In this document: piece after piece, positions 48,215 to 60,367 of the stretch | Numbering within the stretch: the stretch's first letter is position 1 | Layout: the number at the start of each line of letters is the position of its first letter | Origin: Rheinheimera sp. EpRS3 | GTDB lineage: Bacteria > Pseudomonadota > Gammaproteobacteria > Enterobacterales > Alteromonadaceae | Assembly: GCF_001513785.1 (NCBI RefSeq) | Contig: NZ_LNQS01000001.1 | Span: 682,001 to 746,000 of the forward strand | Direction of reading: 5' to 3' | Length of the DNA: 64,000 bases | Translations under genes and position numbers: made by a program | Notes under the pieces: generated by a model | Told to the model about the DNA's origin: nothing | Database searches by the model: none | Seen by the model: the letters and a program-made list of their open reading frames with translations, nothing else

Positions 48215-48850
48215 TTAAGCCTGATAGAGTTGCTGTGTTTGAATATAGTTCAATACGGCGGGATCTAAAGTTTTTACCGGGCTTTGCTGTTGCTGCAATT
48301 GCCGGCGGATTTCGCTGGCGCTGATGTCTGTTAACGGGTTTGCCAGCAGCATAATGCAGCCGCTGTGGCGTTGGCGCATTGTCGCCAGGTCGGTTACGCC
48401 AAACTGCTGCAATAACGCCGGGGCGTCGCCGTCTTGCTGGCTGTAACCGGGGCGCTGACATACCAGTAAATGGGCACGTTCTAATATGCTTGGCCAGTTT
48501 TTCCAGCTACGAAAATAACACAGCGAATCCATACCGATAATAAAGTAAAACCGGCTGTCGGGCTCTTGCTCGCTCAGCAATTGCAGGCTGTCTGCAGTGT
48601 AGGAGGCGCTGGGCTTATTCAGCTCCAGCCGTTCCAGCTTCAGCTGCGGGTAGTGGCTAATAGCAAGCTGTACCATGGCGGCGCGCTGCTCACTGCTTAC
48701 ACCTGGCGAGGCCCGATGTGGCGGCAGATGGCAGGGCATTAGCCGTACTTCATCCAGGGCACAGTGCTGCTGAACATAATGGGCGCAGCGAATGTGGCCG
48801 CTGTGCACAGGGTCAAAGGTGCCGCCCAGAATACCGATGTGTTTTATCAT
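48215..48850 (-). CDS. nadD: Nicotinate-nucleotide adenylyltransferase NadD
   Basis: Adenylates nicotinate mononucleotide in NAD synthesis. The 211-residue protein has the GGTFDPVHSGH nucleotide motif (9-19), RLMPCHLPPHR and the SATEIR-like SASEIRRQLQ near the C-terminus. It is 6 bases downstream of holA, and 62 bases before rsfS with no other gene in that gap. Confidence 0.96.
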   Translation of the reverse strand: MIKHIGILGGTFDPVHSGHIRCAHYVQQHCALDEVRLMPCHLPPHRASPGVSSEQRAAMVQLAISHYPQLKLERLELNKPSASYTADSLQLLSEQEPDSRFYFIIGMDSLCYFRSWKNWPSILERAHLLVCQRPGYSQQDGDAPALLQQFGVTDLATMRQRHSGCIMLLANPLTDISASEIRRQLQQQQSPVKTLDPAVLNYIQTQQLYQA

Positions 48851-48856
48851 ACGCGC

Positions 48857-49900
48857 TTAGTCATAGCTGGCGTGTTGTTGTAGCGAAAACGCTTTGGGCA
48901 CCGGTTTAATAAATAACGTAACCAGGTGCGCCAGTGCCACTTCGCTGTTAGTTAGCTGGCCGCTTTTGTACAGCCGGTCGAATGCGGCCAGTTCCTGCAG
49001 CAGATAATCCAGCCAGTTCGCCGATAAACGCTTCAGCGCGCTTTGGTACAGCGGCTGGCGTTTGGGCCAGATAGCCAGGCTTTTAAAGCTGTCGTTCAGG
49101 CTGTGCTGCGGTGCCTGTTGTAACTGACGCAGTTGCAGCACTTCTTTTTGCAGCTGCCAGGCAATAATAACCGGCTCTGTGTCCTGCTGACATAAGCGTT
49201 GCAGACGGTGCAGCGCCTCGTCGGTCTGGCCCTGTAAAATAGCGTCAACCAACTGAAACACGGTAAAGCTGGAATGGTCAGCCAAAAAGCTGCTTAACGC
49301 ATTGGCATCCAGTGGCTGGGGTAAATTGCTTAGCGCCAGCTTTTCCAGCTCTTGCCGTGCGGCCAGTAAATTACCGGCACAATGCTGCTGTAGTAACGCC
49401 AGGGCGTCACTGCTTAGCTGTAACTGTAACTGGCGCGCGCGCTGGCTTAACCATTGCTGGCTTTGGCGTTCGTCCAGAGCATAAATAGGTATTTGTACTG
49501 CCTGGGTTTGTAACTGCTTAAACCAGGCCAGTTTGCTGACATCGCTGTGGCTGCGCTCGCCGTGGATCAGCAAAATAATATCGCTGTGTAACTGTTGCGG
49601 CAGGTTTTTTAACTGGTCATTGGCCACAGCAGAAAGCTTTTGCTGCACCAGCTCTAATTCAATTAAGCGCCGCTCGGCAAACAATGACATGGCCTGCAAC
49701 TCGTTACTCAGTTCATTCCAGTCAAACTGGGCGTCAGCGGCTAAGCTGATGCGCTCAAGGTAGCCCTGCTGCTTTGCCGCGGCGCGGATGGCATCTATGG
49801 CTTCAAGTTTTTGCAGCGGTTCTTCGCCAAACAGCAGGTAGCAGGGGGCCAGTTGCCCGGCTAAGTGCTGCCCCAACTGATTGGCATAGAGTTTTTGCAT
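48857..49900 (-). CDS. holA: DNA polymerase III delta subunit
   Basis: Opens the beta clamp during clamp loading. The 347-residue product matches delta: LAPCYLLFGEEPLQKLEAIDAIRAAA at the N-terminus, an AAA-like core and the C-terminal helical collar domain. The frame is open further upstream toward lptE, but ATG 49900 (MQKLYANQLG) aligns with E. coli HolA. lptE ends 19 bases upstream. Confidence 0.94.
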   Translation of the reverse strand: MQKLYANQLGQHLAGQLAPCYLLFGEEPLQKLEAIDAIRAAAKQQGYLERISLAADAQFDWNELSNELQAMSLFAERRLIELELVQQKLSAVANDQLKNLPQQLHSDIILLIHGERSHSDVSKLAWFKQLQTQAVQIPIYALDERQSQQWLSQRARQLQLQLSSDALALLQQHCAGNLLAARQELEKLALSNLPQPLDANALSSFLADHSSFTVFQLVDAILQGQTDEALHRLQRLCQQDTEPVIIAWQLQKEVLQLRQLQQAPQHSLNDSFKSLAIWPKRQPLYQSALKRLSANWLDYLLQELAAFDRLYKSGQLTNSEVALAHLVTLFIKPVPKAFSLQQHASYD

Positions 49901-49919
49901 CAGTGCAGCCCGGTTGGCA

Positions 49920-50399
49920 TTAATGCAACCGCGACAGCTGGCGCACAATACGGTTGGCGGCCTGCTGGCGTAGCTCGCCCAGCATCAGTTCCAGCTCTTT
50001 GGCTTTGGCGGCGGCCTGGTTTGGGTCGTCCTGATAATCGCGGAACAGCTCAAACTGATATTGCTGCGGTTCGCCATCCGGCATGGTCAGCGCGTAGCTT
50101 ACTTTGTAAATCAGCTCATATTCTGCCACCTGGCCATTAGGGAACAGCGATAGCGTGCGCCGCTCCAGCGAATCGCTAAGCAGTTGCAACATAGGGGTTG
50201 ATTGCTGATAGGAGTCCAGCAGTTCTACCTTATTGTGCTCCAGCCGGTTGCTTACCAGTGCCGCCAGTTCAGAGTGGCGATCACTTTGAATATACATGGC
50301 CGGAAAATGGCTAAGCGGCAAATCGCCGCGTAAATGAAAGCCGCAGCCGCTAAGCAGCATACTGCTTAGCAGAGCAACCAGCAGGCTAAGGCGGGCCAT
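49920..50399 (-). CDS. lptE: LPS-assembly lipoprotein LptE
   Basis: Plugs the LptD barrel and delivers LPS to the outer leaflet. The 159 residues start with a lipoprotein signal (LLVALLSSMLLSGCGFHLRGD; lipobox LSGC) and the GFHLRG sequence after it is the family hallmark. It begins 1 base after the leuS stop. Confidence 0.95.
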   Translation of the reverse strand: MARLSLLVALLSSMLLSGCGFHLRGDLPLSHFPAMYIQSDRHSELAALVSNRLEHNKVELLDSYQQSTPMLQLLSDSLERRTLSLFPNGQVAEYELIYKVSYALTMPDGEPQQYQFELFRDYQDDPNQAAAKAKELELMLGELRQQAANRIVRQLSRLH

Positions 50400-50400
50400 C

Positions 50401-53013
<2,613 letters not shown>

Positions 53014-53052
53014 TTAGTACAAGCGCCGCTAAAGCGGCAAAAAAGTGGCTAT

Positions 53053-53081
53053 AGCATACCGCAGCGGCGTTTTGACAACAA
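53053..53081 (-). promoter_or_regulatory. Possible sigma-70 promoter of leuS
   Basis: On the minus strand TTGTTG (53081-53076), 17 bases, TATGCT (53058-53053). A GCCGCT / AGCGGC hairpin (53025-53038) lies in the leader. Both are plausible but moderate matches. Confidence 0.45.
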
Positions 53082-53195
53082 CAATTCGACAGGAGTCTTT
53101 AACTGTAAAGTCAAATCGATGTTTCAAATAAGCATTGACGTTTCTGAAATGTGATGTTAATTGTGTGCGTATAGGTTTAATTTAATGAGTGTTTT

Positions 53196-54089
53196 ATGCG
53201 CAAGTTGTTTATTTTTTTGTTTTTGCTTCTGGCTGGTCATTTTAGTTGGGCTGAAGAGTTGAACTATCAAATAGAAATTTGTGATCTTTGTACTGTTAAA
53301 AGTGATTTCGAGCAAGTTGCGTTAGATAAAATAGATGCAAGATATTACACTAAAGTAGTTGTTGTTAATATTAATCAATCGATATCTTATGCTTTTAACA
53401 TGTTGGTTGAATATGAGCCTGTGCGAGTTTTTAAAAAGGCGTTTTCCTCTTCCATTCCATCTGAGATAGTTGAGTCAGTTCATCTTTATAACGAAGTAAA
53501 AGCTGCAATAAAAAATGATGGCTCTATGATGTATTCCAAAATTCCACAACATCTCTCAATAGCCAGTTATCCGAATGGAGGTGCAAATATTTCAAGTGAT
53601 TTCTCTTGTGAAATAAGTGGTGTTAGTAACCCTGTGCCACCGTATATTGCAAATTCTGTCAAAGATTTGGATGGTGATATAGACAACAAGCAGAGATTAG
53701 TCCGCGAGATGTTAAGGAACACCTATTTGTCTAATATATTTGGCTTAACAAATACTGCAGTGAAAGCGGCGATATCACAATTTTTTCTGAAGCGACCGTT
53801 GCTTGTAACTACATCCTTTAATGATGGTTCTTCAATTCAATGGCAGACAGGGGACCTGTTAGGGACGCTACCATTTATAATGCTTCCTGACACGGCTATG
53901 GATTCAAATTGCAAATTAATTGAAATGTCCAATAATAATCATTTGTCTTTTGGCGGAGGTGAGTATTTTGTCAATCATAACTCAGCCAGCAGTGGTGGGT
54001 TGGTCTATCGGTGCCGTCTGGGATTTACTAACTCAGGTATTGGAACCAAGTTCGTATCTAGTCTAATTTGCTTTTGGGTGGAGAGTTAA
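53196..54089 (+). CDS. Unknown AT-rich exported protein
   Basis: No family recognised. The 297-residue product has a clear signal peptide (RKLFIFLFLLLAGHFSWAEE, cleavage after SWA) and, just after it, a CxxC in EICDLC; further cysteines at FSCEIS, SNCKL, YRCR and LICFW suggest disulfides in the periplasm or outside. Base and codon use are strikingly AT-rich (many AAT, TTT, ATA) against the flanking leuS and ybeL-like genes. It is followed after 3 bases by a second unknown gene. Likely a recent insertion. Confidence 0.7.
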   Translation: MRKLFIFLFLLLAGHFSWAEELNYQIEICDLCTVKSDFEQVALDKIDARYYTKVVVVNINQSISYAFNMLVEYEPVRVFKKAFSSSIPSEIVESVHLYNEVKAAIKNDGSMMYSKIPQHLSIASYPNGGANISSDFSCEISGVSNPVPPYIANSVKDLDGDIDNKQRLVREMLRNTYLSNIFGLTNTAVKAAISQFFLKRPLLVTTSFNDGSSIQWQTGDLLGTLPFIMLPDTAMDSNCKLIEMSNNNHLSFGGGEYFVNHNSASSGGLVYRCRLGFTNSGIGTKFVSSLICFWVES

Positions 54090-54092
54090 GTC

Positions 54093-54422
54093 ATGAAGAA
54101 AGTACTGCTAATTAGTCTAATATTTGTGCTAGGCATTTTTGCAGGTGCTGCAGCGGCTGCTTTACTCCTTACCAATTACCAATTATCAACTCATGTTAGT
54201 GCAAAGTTAAAAGAAAGCTATGGAGTGTATCAACGTTTTTCTAATGCTACAACGGAAGAACAACGCTCACTTGTGCTAAGACAGCTGCTAAAATGTGATT
54301 TACAGAATTATCAGCAAAAGAGGAGTATGCTTTTAGGTAGTGAATCAACTTCTGATCAGGGTATCCAAAAGCTAGTTGCAGAAGCTGAGAGCATAACGTT
54401 GGATACATCCTGCCCGTTGTAG
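54093..54422 (+). CDS. Unknown small membrane-anchored protein
   Basis: A 109-residue protein of unknown function with one N-terminal hydrophobic segment (LLISLIFVLGIFAGAAAAALLL, 4-26 approximately) and a helical, Gln/Ser-rich remainder with two cysteines. It is probably a signal anchor with a periplasmic tail. AT-rich like the preceding gene and separated by 3 bases, so the two form an operon. Confidence 0.65.
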   Translation: MKKVLLISLIFVLGIFAGAAAAALLLTNYQLSTHVSAKLKESYGVYQRFSNATTEEQRSLVLRQLLKCDLQNYQQKRSMLLGSESTSDQGIQKLVAEAESITLDTSCPL

Positions 54423-54462
54423 GTGTTATCTCCACACGACCTAAACGCAGCTTATAGAAATT

Positions 54463-54945
54463 ATGAGTGACATAAAAAACAGGTACAAGGTTTGGTTAAG
54501 CGAATTTAGCCAAGCCCTGCGTGAGACAGAACGGCAGCAACTGGACAATATGCTGGAGTTTGTAGACCAGTTAAAAGCCTATGTTAAAGCTGGTAAAGAG
54601 CTGAGCGCCTATGAAGCAGCGCTGTTTGTTGAAACGCTAAAGCGCCAGTGGCAGGATCACGAAGCGGATGAGGCCGCTAAAAACAGCACAGAAGCACCAT
54701 CGCTATGGCCGGAAGCGCTATGGCAGGAGCTAAGCAGCATTACCGATAAAAGCCAGTTAGAGTGGCAGGAGCTGGCACAGGATTTTAAGCACAAAGGCAT
54801 CTATTATCAGGGCGAAATTGTCGGCATGGGGCGCTATCGTTGCAGCCACTGCTTACAACATATTGATTACACCCATCCGGCAGAGCTGCTGGCTTGCGGT
54901 GAATGCGGTGGCGTACAGTTTTTCCGTGAAGGCCTGCCGGTATAG
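54463..54945 (+). CDS. Zinc-ribbon protein, YbeL (DUF1451) family
   Basis: A 160-residue cytosolic protein with an N-terminal helical region and a C-terminal zinc ribbon: RCSHCLQH and ACGECGG supply CxxC pairs near 125 and 145. Length and layout match E. coli YbeL, which also neighbours leuS; function unknown. The AT-rich pair just upstream interrupts what is a direct leuS-ybeL neighbourhood in E. coli. Confidence 0.85.
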   Translation: MSDIKNRYKVWLSEFSQALRETERQQLDNMLEFVDQLKAYVKAGKELSAYEAALFVETLKRQWQDHEADEAAKNSTEAPSLWPEALWQELSSITDKSQLEWQELAQDFKHKGIYYQGEIVGMGRYRCSHCLQHIDYTHPAELLACGECGGVQFFREGLPV

Positions 54946-55155
54946 CCACACGCATTTTTCCAGCTAATTCCTGTTTCAGCGGTGGGCAGCATAGTGTTTT
55001 TTTGCTAAACTGCGCCGCCGTAACACCAGACACCTTTTCTTTTCATCGTGCAGGATACCCGGGCCAATGTAACAGATTGCCGATAGCTGATAGTACTTAA
55101 TACCGCTAATGCAGTTTGCCTGGCGGATAACCTGTTACCTGATCCGGACTGTTAA

Positions 55156-56640
55156 ATGACAACCTATTTAAAACAACACTGGTTTTCCAACCTGCGTGGA
55201 GATGTGCTTGCTGCTATTGTAGTGGCCCTGGCGCTGATACCTGAAGCCATTGCTTTTTCTATTATTGCTGGCGTTGACCCCAAAGTTGGCCTGTATGCCT
55301 CATTTTGTATTGCGGTAATTACCGCCTTTGCCGGTGGCCGGCCGGGCATGATCTCTGCCGCTACCGGTGCGATGGCACTGCTGATGGTAACACTGGTCCG
55401 CGACCACGGGCTGGAATACCTGCTTGCTGCCACCTTGCTAACCGGGGTGCTGCAAATTATTTTTGGCCTGTTTAAGCTTGGCGATCTAATGCGCTTTGTA
55501 TCACGTTCTGTGGTCACCGGTTTTGTTAATGCGCTGGCGATCCTGATTTTTATGGCGCAACTGCCCGAATTAAGTGGCCAGCATGGCACAACTCTGGTGT
55601 ACGGCATGACGGCACTGGGCCTGGCCATTATTTATTTGTTTCCTTATATCACCAAAGCCATACCTTCACCGCTGGTATGTATAGTAGTGCTAACCTCACT
55701 GGCTGTGTACTTTGGTTTTGATATCCGTACAGTGGCTGATATGGGCGAGTTGCCTGACAGCCTGCCGATATTTTTATGGCCTGACGTACCACTGACGTGG
55801 AATACCCTGATAATTATTTTGCCGTATGCTTTAGCGTTGGCCGTGGTGGGTATTCTGGAATCGCTAATGACAGCCACCATTGTGGATGATTTAACCGATA
55901 CCAGTAGCGATAAAAACCGCGAATGTGTGGGCCAAGGCGTGGCGAATATCGGCTCGGGTTTAATTGGCGGTATGGCGGGTTGTGCCATGATTGGTCAATC
56001 CATTATTAATGTAAAATCCGGTGGCCGTACACGCTTATCCACCTTGCTGGCCGGTGTATTTCTGTTGATTATGGTGGTGTTTTTAGATGCCTGGGTTGGG
56101 CTGATACCTATGGCGGCGCTGGTGGCCATTATGATTATGGTGTCTATTGGTACTTTTAGCTGGGGCTCGGTGAAAGACTTACGCAAAAACCCGAAAAGTT
56201 CCAGCGTGGTTATGATAGCCACGGTGTTGGTAACGGTATTTACCCATAACCTGGCCTATGGCGTGTTGGTGGGGGTGTTATTTAGCGCACTGTTTTTTGC
56301 CAGCAAAGTGGGCAAAATTCTGTATATCGGCTCTACACTGTCTGCCGATGGCCATCAGCGCCAGTATCAGGTAGTAGGACAGGTATTTTTTACCTCAGCT
56401 GAGCAATTTGTTGCCGCCTTCGATTTTAAAGAGGCGGTAGAAAAGGTACGCATTGATTTAAGCCGGGCGCATTTTTGGGATATCACCGCCATTAGCTCGT
56501 TGGATAAGGTAGTAATTAAGTTTCGCCGCGAAGGCACCGAAGTAGAACTGATTGGCTTAAATGAAGCCAGCGCTACGCTAGTAGATAAGTTTGGCGTGCA
56601 TAACCGGCCAGATGCGGTTGAAAAGCTGATGGGTCACTAA
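55156..56640 (+). CDS. SulP-family anion transporter with STAS domain
   Basis: A 494-residue transporter of the SLC26/SulP family. The first about 390 residues hold roughly 12-14 membrane segments, with [23 protein letters not shown] and PKVGLYASF as family signatures; residues about 400-494 form a STAS domain ([12 protein letters not shown]). Substrate may be bicarbonate, sulfate or a dicarboxylate; sequence alone does not decide. The universal stress protein gene follows 20 bases downstream, in one transcript. Confidence 0.88.
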   Translation: MTTYLKQHWFSNLRGDVLAAIVVALALIPEAIAFSIIAGVDPKVGLYASFCIAVITAFAGGRPGMISAATGAMALLMVTLVRDHGLEYLLAATLLTGVLQIIFGLFKLGDLMRFVSRSVVTGFVNALAILIFMAQLPELSGQHGTTLVYGMTALGLAIIYLFPYITKAIPSPLVCIVVLTSLAVYFGFDIRTVADMGELPDSLPIFLWPDVPLTWNTLIIILPYALALAVVGILESLMTATIVDDLTDTSSDKNRECVGQGVANIGSGLIGGMAGCAMIGQSIINVKSGGRTRLSTLLAGVFLLIMVVFLDAWVGLIPMAALVAIMIMVSIGTFSWGSVKDLRKNPKSSSVVMIATVLVTVFTHNLAYGVLVGVLFSALFFASKVGKILYIGSTLSADGHQRQYQVVGQVFFTSAEQFVAAFDFKEAVEKVRIDLSRAHFWDITAISSLDKVVIKFRREGTEVELIGLNEASATLVDKFGVHNRPDAVEKLMGH

Positions 56641-56660
56641 TTTTACCGAGGAGCACAACA

Positions 56661-57515
56661 ATGACTAAAAAAGTACTGGCGTGTATTGATGCCTCACCTT
56701 ATGCCGAAGCGGTATGCGACTACGCTGTATGGGCAGCCAAAAAACTCGATGTGGCGATGTCGGTAGTGCATGTGCTGGACAAAGCGCAACACACCCAGAC
56801 ACCGGATCTTAGCGGCAGTATTGGCCTGGGATCGCAGGAATTATTATTACAGCAGCTGGCCGAGCTGGATGAAAAACACAGCAAGCTGGCAATGGAGCGC
56901 GGCCGCAGCATTTTAGACGCCGCCAAAGCGCGTGCTGAACAAGCTGGTGTGAAAGCAGTAGATGAGCGCTTACGCCACGGCCAGCTGGTAGAAACCTTAA
57001 CCGAACTGGAAGAGGAAACCCGGCTGCTGGTGATGGGCAAACGCGGTTTTAGCAGCGCTGAAGCACACGGCCATATGGGCCTGCATGTTGAACGGGTGAT
57101 CCGCAGTTTACACAAGCCCATTTTGCTTACGCAGCAAAGTTATAAAGCGCCACAGCGTATTATGCTGGCCTATGATGGCAGCGCCACGGCACTAAAAGGC
57201 CTGGAAATGCTGGCAGGCAGCCCGCTGGGCCGTGGTTTGCCTGTGCATCTGGTAATGGCCGGTGCCGACACAGAAGCCACACGGGCGCAAATGGACAGCG
57301 CGGCACAAATACTACGCAACGCTGGTTTTGATACCAAAGTCGCAATAGTGGCCGGCGAGCCGGAAACGGTGCTGCACCAGTACCAGCAAGAGCATGTTAT
57401 AGATTTAATGGTGATGGGGGCTTATGGCCATTCCCGCATCCGGCAATTTATTGTTGGTAGTACCACCACTGCCATGATTTGCAAAGCTAAATGCTCCCTG
57501 CTTATTTTACGTTAG
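56661..57515 (+). CDS. Tandem universal stress protein (UspA family)
   Basis: 284 residues with two Usp domains. The second ends GAYGHSRIRQFIVGSTT, the GxxG-9x-G(S/T) ATP-binding signature; the first ends GKRGFSSAEAHGHMGLHVERV with a modified version. Tandem Usp proteins bind nucleotides and respond to stress or energy state. Pairing with SulP upstream suggests modulation of transport or pH response. A GAGGAG site precedes the ATG. Confidence 0.9.
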   Translation: MTKKVLACIDASPYAEAVCDYAVWAAKKLDVAMSVVHVLDKAQHTQTPDLSGSIGLGSQELLLQQLAELDEKHSKLAMERGRSILDAAKARAEQAGVKAVDERLRHGQLVETLTELEEETRLLVMGKRGFSSAEAHGHMGLHVERVIRSLHKPILLTQQSYKAPQRIMLAYDGSATALKGLEMLAGSPLGRGLPVHLVMAGADTEATRAQMDSAAQILRNAGFDTKVAIVAGEPETVLHQYQQEHVIDLMVMGAYGHSRIRQFIVGSTTTAMICKAKCSLLILR

Positions 57516-57519
57516 TTAC

Positions 57520-57549
57520 TGCAACCCGGCCTGGCCGGGTTGTTTTTTA
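57520..57549 (+). terminator. Terminator after the Usp gene
   Basis: CAACCCGGCC (57522-57531) / GGCCGGGTTG (57533-57542) with a very short loop, followed by a T-run. Confidence 0.88.
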
Positions 57550-57591
57550 TCAACCCGTGTAACAACACACTTTACTTGCGCAGAAATAAAG

Positions 57592-59073
57592 ATGTTAAAC
57601 ATGAAACTTATCACCGCTTTTATCGCTGTACTGGCTTTGTTGCCAGCCTCTGCTTTGGCCGATACCGGGCCAATTGATCTTACCGGCTCTATGTTGGGCA
57701 TCGTTGCCCTGGGCTTATTTATCTTTGCTTATATGCTGGTGATGGCAGAGGAAAAAATTCATCTGCGTAAATCCAAGCCGGTGCTGGTGGCTGCCGGTAT
57801 TATCTGGGGCATGATTGGCTGGCATTATACCCAGCAGGGCATGTCTGATATTGCTCAGGATTCATTTCGTCATACCTTGCTCGAATACGCCGAGTTAATG
57901 CTGTTTTTGCTGGTAGCCATGACCTACATCAGCGCGTTGGAAGAACGGCGGCTGTTTGATGCGCTGCGCAGCTGGTTAATCCGCAAGGGCTTTAGCTATC
58001 GCAGCCTGTTCTGGATTTGTGGCGTGCTGGCGTTTTGTATTTCGACGTTCTCTAACAATATGGCCACGGCAATGCTGATGTGTGCGGTGGTAATGAAAGT
58101 GGCCGAAGGTGATAAACGCTTTATCAGCCTGTGCTGTGTTAGTGTGGTGGTGGCCGCCAACGCCGGTGGCGCTTTTATCCCCTTTGGTGACATTACCACT
58201 CTGATGGTGTGGCAGGCAGAAAAAGTCACCTTTGCTGAGTTTTTCGTGTTGTTTATTCCCGCTGTGGTTAACTTTTTAGTGCCTGCCGCCATCATGAGCT
58301 TTTTTGTCGAGAACCGTTACCCCGGCAAGCACGATGGTGATGAAGAAGTGGTTGAGCTAAAGCGCGGTGCGCTGCGCATTCTTACGCTGTTTATCTGCAC
58401 CATTGCCTTATCGGTTGTGTTCCATTCTGTGCTGGGCCTGCCGCCGGTGCTGGGCATGATGACAGGTTTGGGTTTATTACAATTCTTTGGTTACTTTTTA
58501 CGGATGACGTTACCCGGTTCTCTGGCACGCAAACGCGCACTAGCCGAGCGTGAAGGTGATATGGAACGCATCCGCGCTTTGGGCCAGGTAGTACCGTTTG
58601 ATGTATTTAACCGGGTAGCGCGCGCCGAGTGGGATACGTTGTTGTTTTTCTACGGCGTAGTGGTGTGTGTCGGCGGCCTGGGCTTCCTTGGGTATCTGGA
58701 GCTGTTATCTAATGGCCTGTACGGTAACTTCGACCCAACCTACGCTAACGTAGCGCTGGGCCTGATGTCGTCTGTAGTCGATAACATACCGGTGATGTTC
58801 GCCGTACTAACCATGGACCCGGTTATGTCACACGGCCAGTGGTTACTGATCACCTTAACCGCCGGTGTTGGTGGCAGCCTGTTATCAATAGGTTCGGCCG
58901 CCGGTGTAGCGTTAATGGGCCAGGCGCGTGGGTATTACACCTTTGCCGGCCATTTAAAATGGGCACCGGTTATTTTGCTGGGTTATATCGCCAGCGTAAT
59001 AACGCATTTATATTTAAACGCCGACTTGTTTCATATAGTCGGCGATGTAGCCAGCAGCGCCGCCGGGCACTAG
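57592..59073 (+). CDS. nhaD: NhaD-type Na+/H+ antiporter
   Basis: Sodium/proton antiporter of the ion-transporter superfamily, common in halophilic and alkaliphilic bacteria. The 493 residues start with a probable signal segment (LITAFIAVLALLPASALA) then some 12 membrane segments; FSNNMATAMLM, GGAFIPFGDITTLMVW, SSVVDNIPVMFAVL and GVGGSLLSIGSAAGVALMG are the conserved motifs. ATG 57601 is an alternative start. It lies behind a terminator, so is a separate unit from SulP-Usp. Confidence 0.93.
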   Translation: MLNMKLITAFIAVLALLPASALADTGPIDLTGSMLGIVALGLFIFAYMLVMAEEKIHLRKSKPVLVAAGIIWGMIGWHYTQQGMSDIAQDSFRHTLLEYAELMLFLLVAMTYISALEERRLFDALRSWLIRKGFSYRSLFWICGVLAFCISTFSNNMATAMLMCAVVMKVAEGDKRFISLCCVSVVVAANAGGAFIPFGDITTLMVWQAEKVTFAEFFVLFIPAVVNFLVPAAIMSFFVENRYPGKHDGDEEVVELKRGALRILTLFICTIALSVVFHSVLGLPPVLGMMTGLGLLQFFGYFLRMTLPGSLARKRALAEREGDMERIRALGQVVPFDVFNRVARAEWDTLLFFYGVVVCVGGLGFLGYLELLSNGLYGNFDPTYANVALGLMSSVVDNIPVMFAVLTMDPVMSHGQWLLITLTAGVGGSLLSIGSAAGVALMGQARGYYTFAGHLKWAPVILLGYIASVITHLYLNADLFHIVGDVASSAAGH

Positions 59074-59092
59074 CACTTATTAAGGACTTACC

Positions 59093-59443
59093 ATGTCAAA
59101 AAAAGTATATTGCGTTGCCCAGTTTCAGCCCAAAGCGGGCAAGGCAGACGAGCTGTTTAAAGTGCTGCAAGGCCTGGAGCCAAACACCCTGCGCGAAGAC
59201 GGCTGCCTGCAGTATATCGTAACCCGGCATATAGCCAGCCCGTTTGCAGAAGGCAAAAGCTTCGCTATTGCCTTTAACGAAATCTGGGCCGACTTGCCAA
59301 GCTTTGAAGCACACTGCCAGCGTGCAGAAATAAAACACTTCTTTGAAACTTACTGCGTTGCTGAAACCGGCTTGGCAGTAGATTGGAATGTGTGTATTTA
59401 CAGCGACGAACCAGCCAATTTCGACGCACCAAAGCTGGTGTAA
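59093..59443 (+). CDS. Antibiotic biosynthesis monooxygenase (ABM) family protein
   Basis: 116-residue ferredoxin-like ABM domain protein (VYCVAQFQPKAGKADELFKVL, LREDGCLQYIVTRH, FAIAFNEIWADLPSFEAHC). Members include quinol monooxygenase YgiN. The actual substrate is unknown. It starts 19 bases after nhaD and may be co-transcribed. Confidence 0.85.
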   Translation: MSKKVYCVAQFQPKAGKADELFKVLQGLEPNTLREDGCLQYIVTRHIASPFAEGKSFAIAFNEIWADLPSFEAHCQRAEIKHFFETYCVAETGLAVDWNVCIYSDEPANFDAPKLV

Positions 59444-59466
59444 TTACCGGAGTAATTAACAGACCC

Positions 59467-59495
59467 GAAAAAACCTGCGTAAGCAGGTTTTTTTA
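59467..59495 (+). terminator. Terminator after the ABM gene
   Basis: AACCTGC (59472-59478), GTAA loop, GCAGGTT (59483-59489) with A- and T-runs on the two sides. Confidence 0.88.
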
Positions 59496-59651
59496 TGCCC
59501 GGCACTTTGTACAAGGCAGCGTAAGCTCAAGTTATTGTATTTTTTATAAATGATCATTACTCTGGAAAACATCATACTTACAAGTACGGGGCGACCCTGC
59601 TTAACTGCGCGTGACCCGCTGAATAAGCGTGATGTGTAAGGAAACCTGAAC

Positions 59652-60062
59652 GTGCGAACTATTTTTCTAGTAATTTTGTTTCTACCTTGTTGGAGCTATG
59701 CAACAGAAACTATCAATTGCCATTTTGATAAGTATCATCAAGTCAATCACGAAGTACCTGAAATGACGGGATATACTGCCATCGATCAAAGCGTTGAAAT
59801 TGTGGCAGGCACTACATCGGATAAAACATTGAAACTCGACGGTAAAAAGCGGGGTACAAATAGCATTAAATGGGTGCTTTTAGAGCAAAAGGGTTGGGAG
59901 GCGTATTCAACTACTTATGCGGGTGATTTTGGTGAATTGCTCACAATTGAGCATAAATTAGGCGAAAGTTCAAAAGGTCTAAATGGGTGGTATAAGGCAT
60001 CGTTGATTCGCTCCCAAATAACTACTACTCATACACTCCTTGGTAAGTGCTTAGTAAAGTGA
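59652..60062 (+). CDS. Small unknown exported protein
   Basis: A 136-residue product from a GTG start with a signal peptide (RTIFLVILFLPCWSYATE, cleavage near SYA). The mature part has two cysteines (TINCHF and LGKCLVK) probably forming one disulfide, and alternating beta-strand patterns. No family recognised. It is isolated, AT-richer than nhaD, and lies in a stretch of small secreted ORFs. Confidence 0.6.
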   Translation: MRTIFLVILFLPCWSYATETINCHFDKYHQVNHEVPEMTGYTAIDQSVEIVAGTTSDKTLKLDGKKRGTNSIKWVLLEQKGWEAYSTTYAGDFGELLTIEHKLGESSKGLNGWYKASLIRSQITTTHTLLGKCLVK

Positions 60063-60367
60063 AACACATAGCAAAGGCATCATCGCCCTGCGGGCTGGGC
60101 GTTAACTTCATGGAGTAATTCCGATGGTATTTCCATCACTGGAAACTGAGCGACTATTGCTCATGAATTAACTGGTCAGATAACAATTAAGTTGCTTAAA
60201 AGCATGAGTTTACTTTTTCTCTGACCACAGTGATTACAATGGAGCGCATGCATGAAATTGTTCATCAAGTCATGGATCCCTAATCCACTGCTGACAAAGC
60301 TAAGCAGCATCGCTCCTTTGGGGCCGGACCTTGCTACGTGCGGCCACTATCGTCGGCGCTATTTCTT
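60063..60367. other. 305-base intergenic region with long-range hairpin
   Basis: No gene is seen here. GGAGCG (60241-60246) pairs with CGCTCC (60311-60316); inside, TGCTG and CAGCA (about 60288-60308) form a second stem, so 60241-60316 could fold as one unit. GGCCG / CGGCC (60322-60326 / 60341-60345) follows. Earlier, GCCCTGCGGGCTGGGC near 60085-60100 is a compact stem. There is no long T-run. Confidence 0.35.

Noticed and set aside
60063-60367. Integron cassette or attC site
   Set aside because: GCGTTAAC and TAACAA strings look suggestive, but none fits the GTTRRRY / RYYYAAC core pair with a complementary partner at the right distance; no integrase seen.
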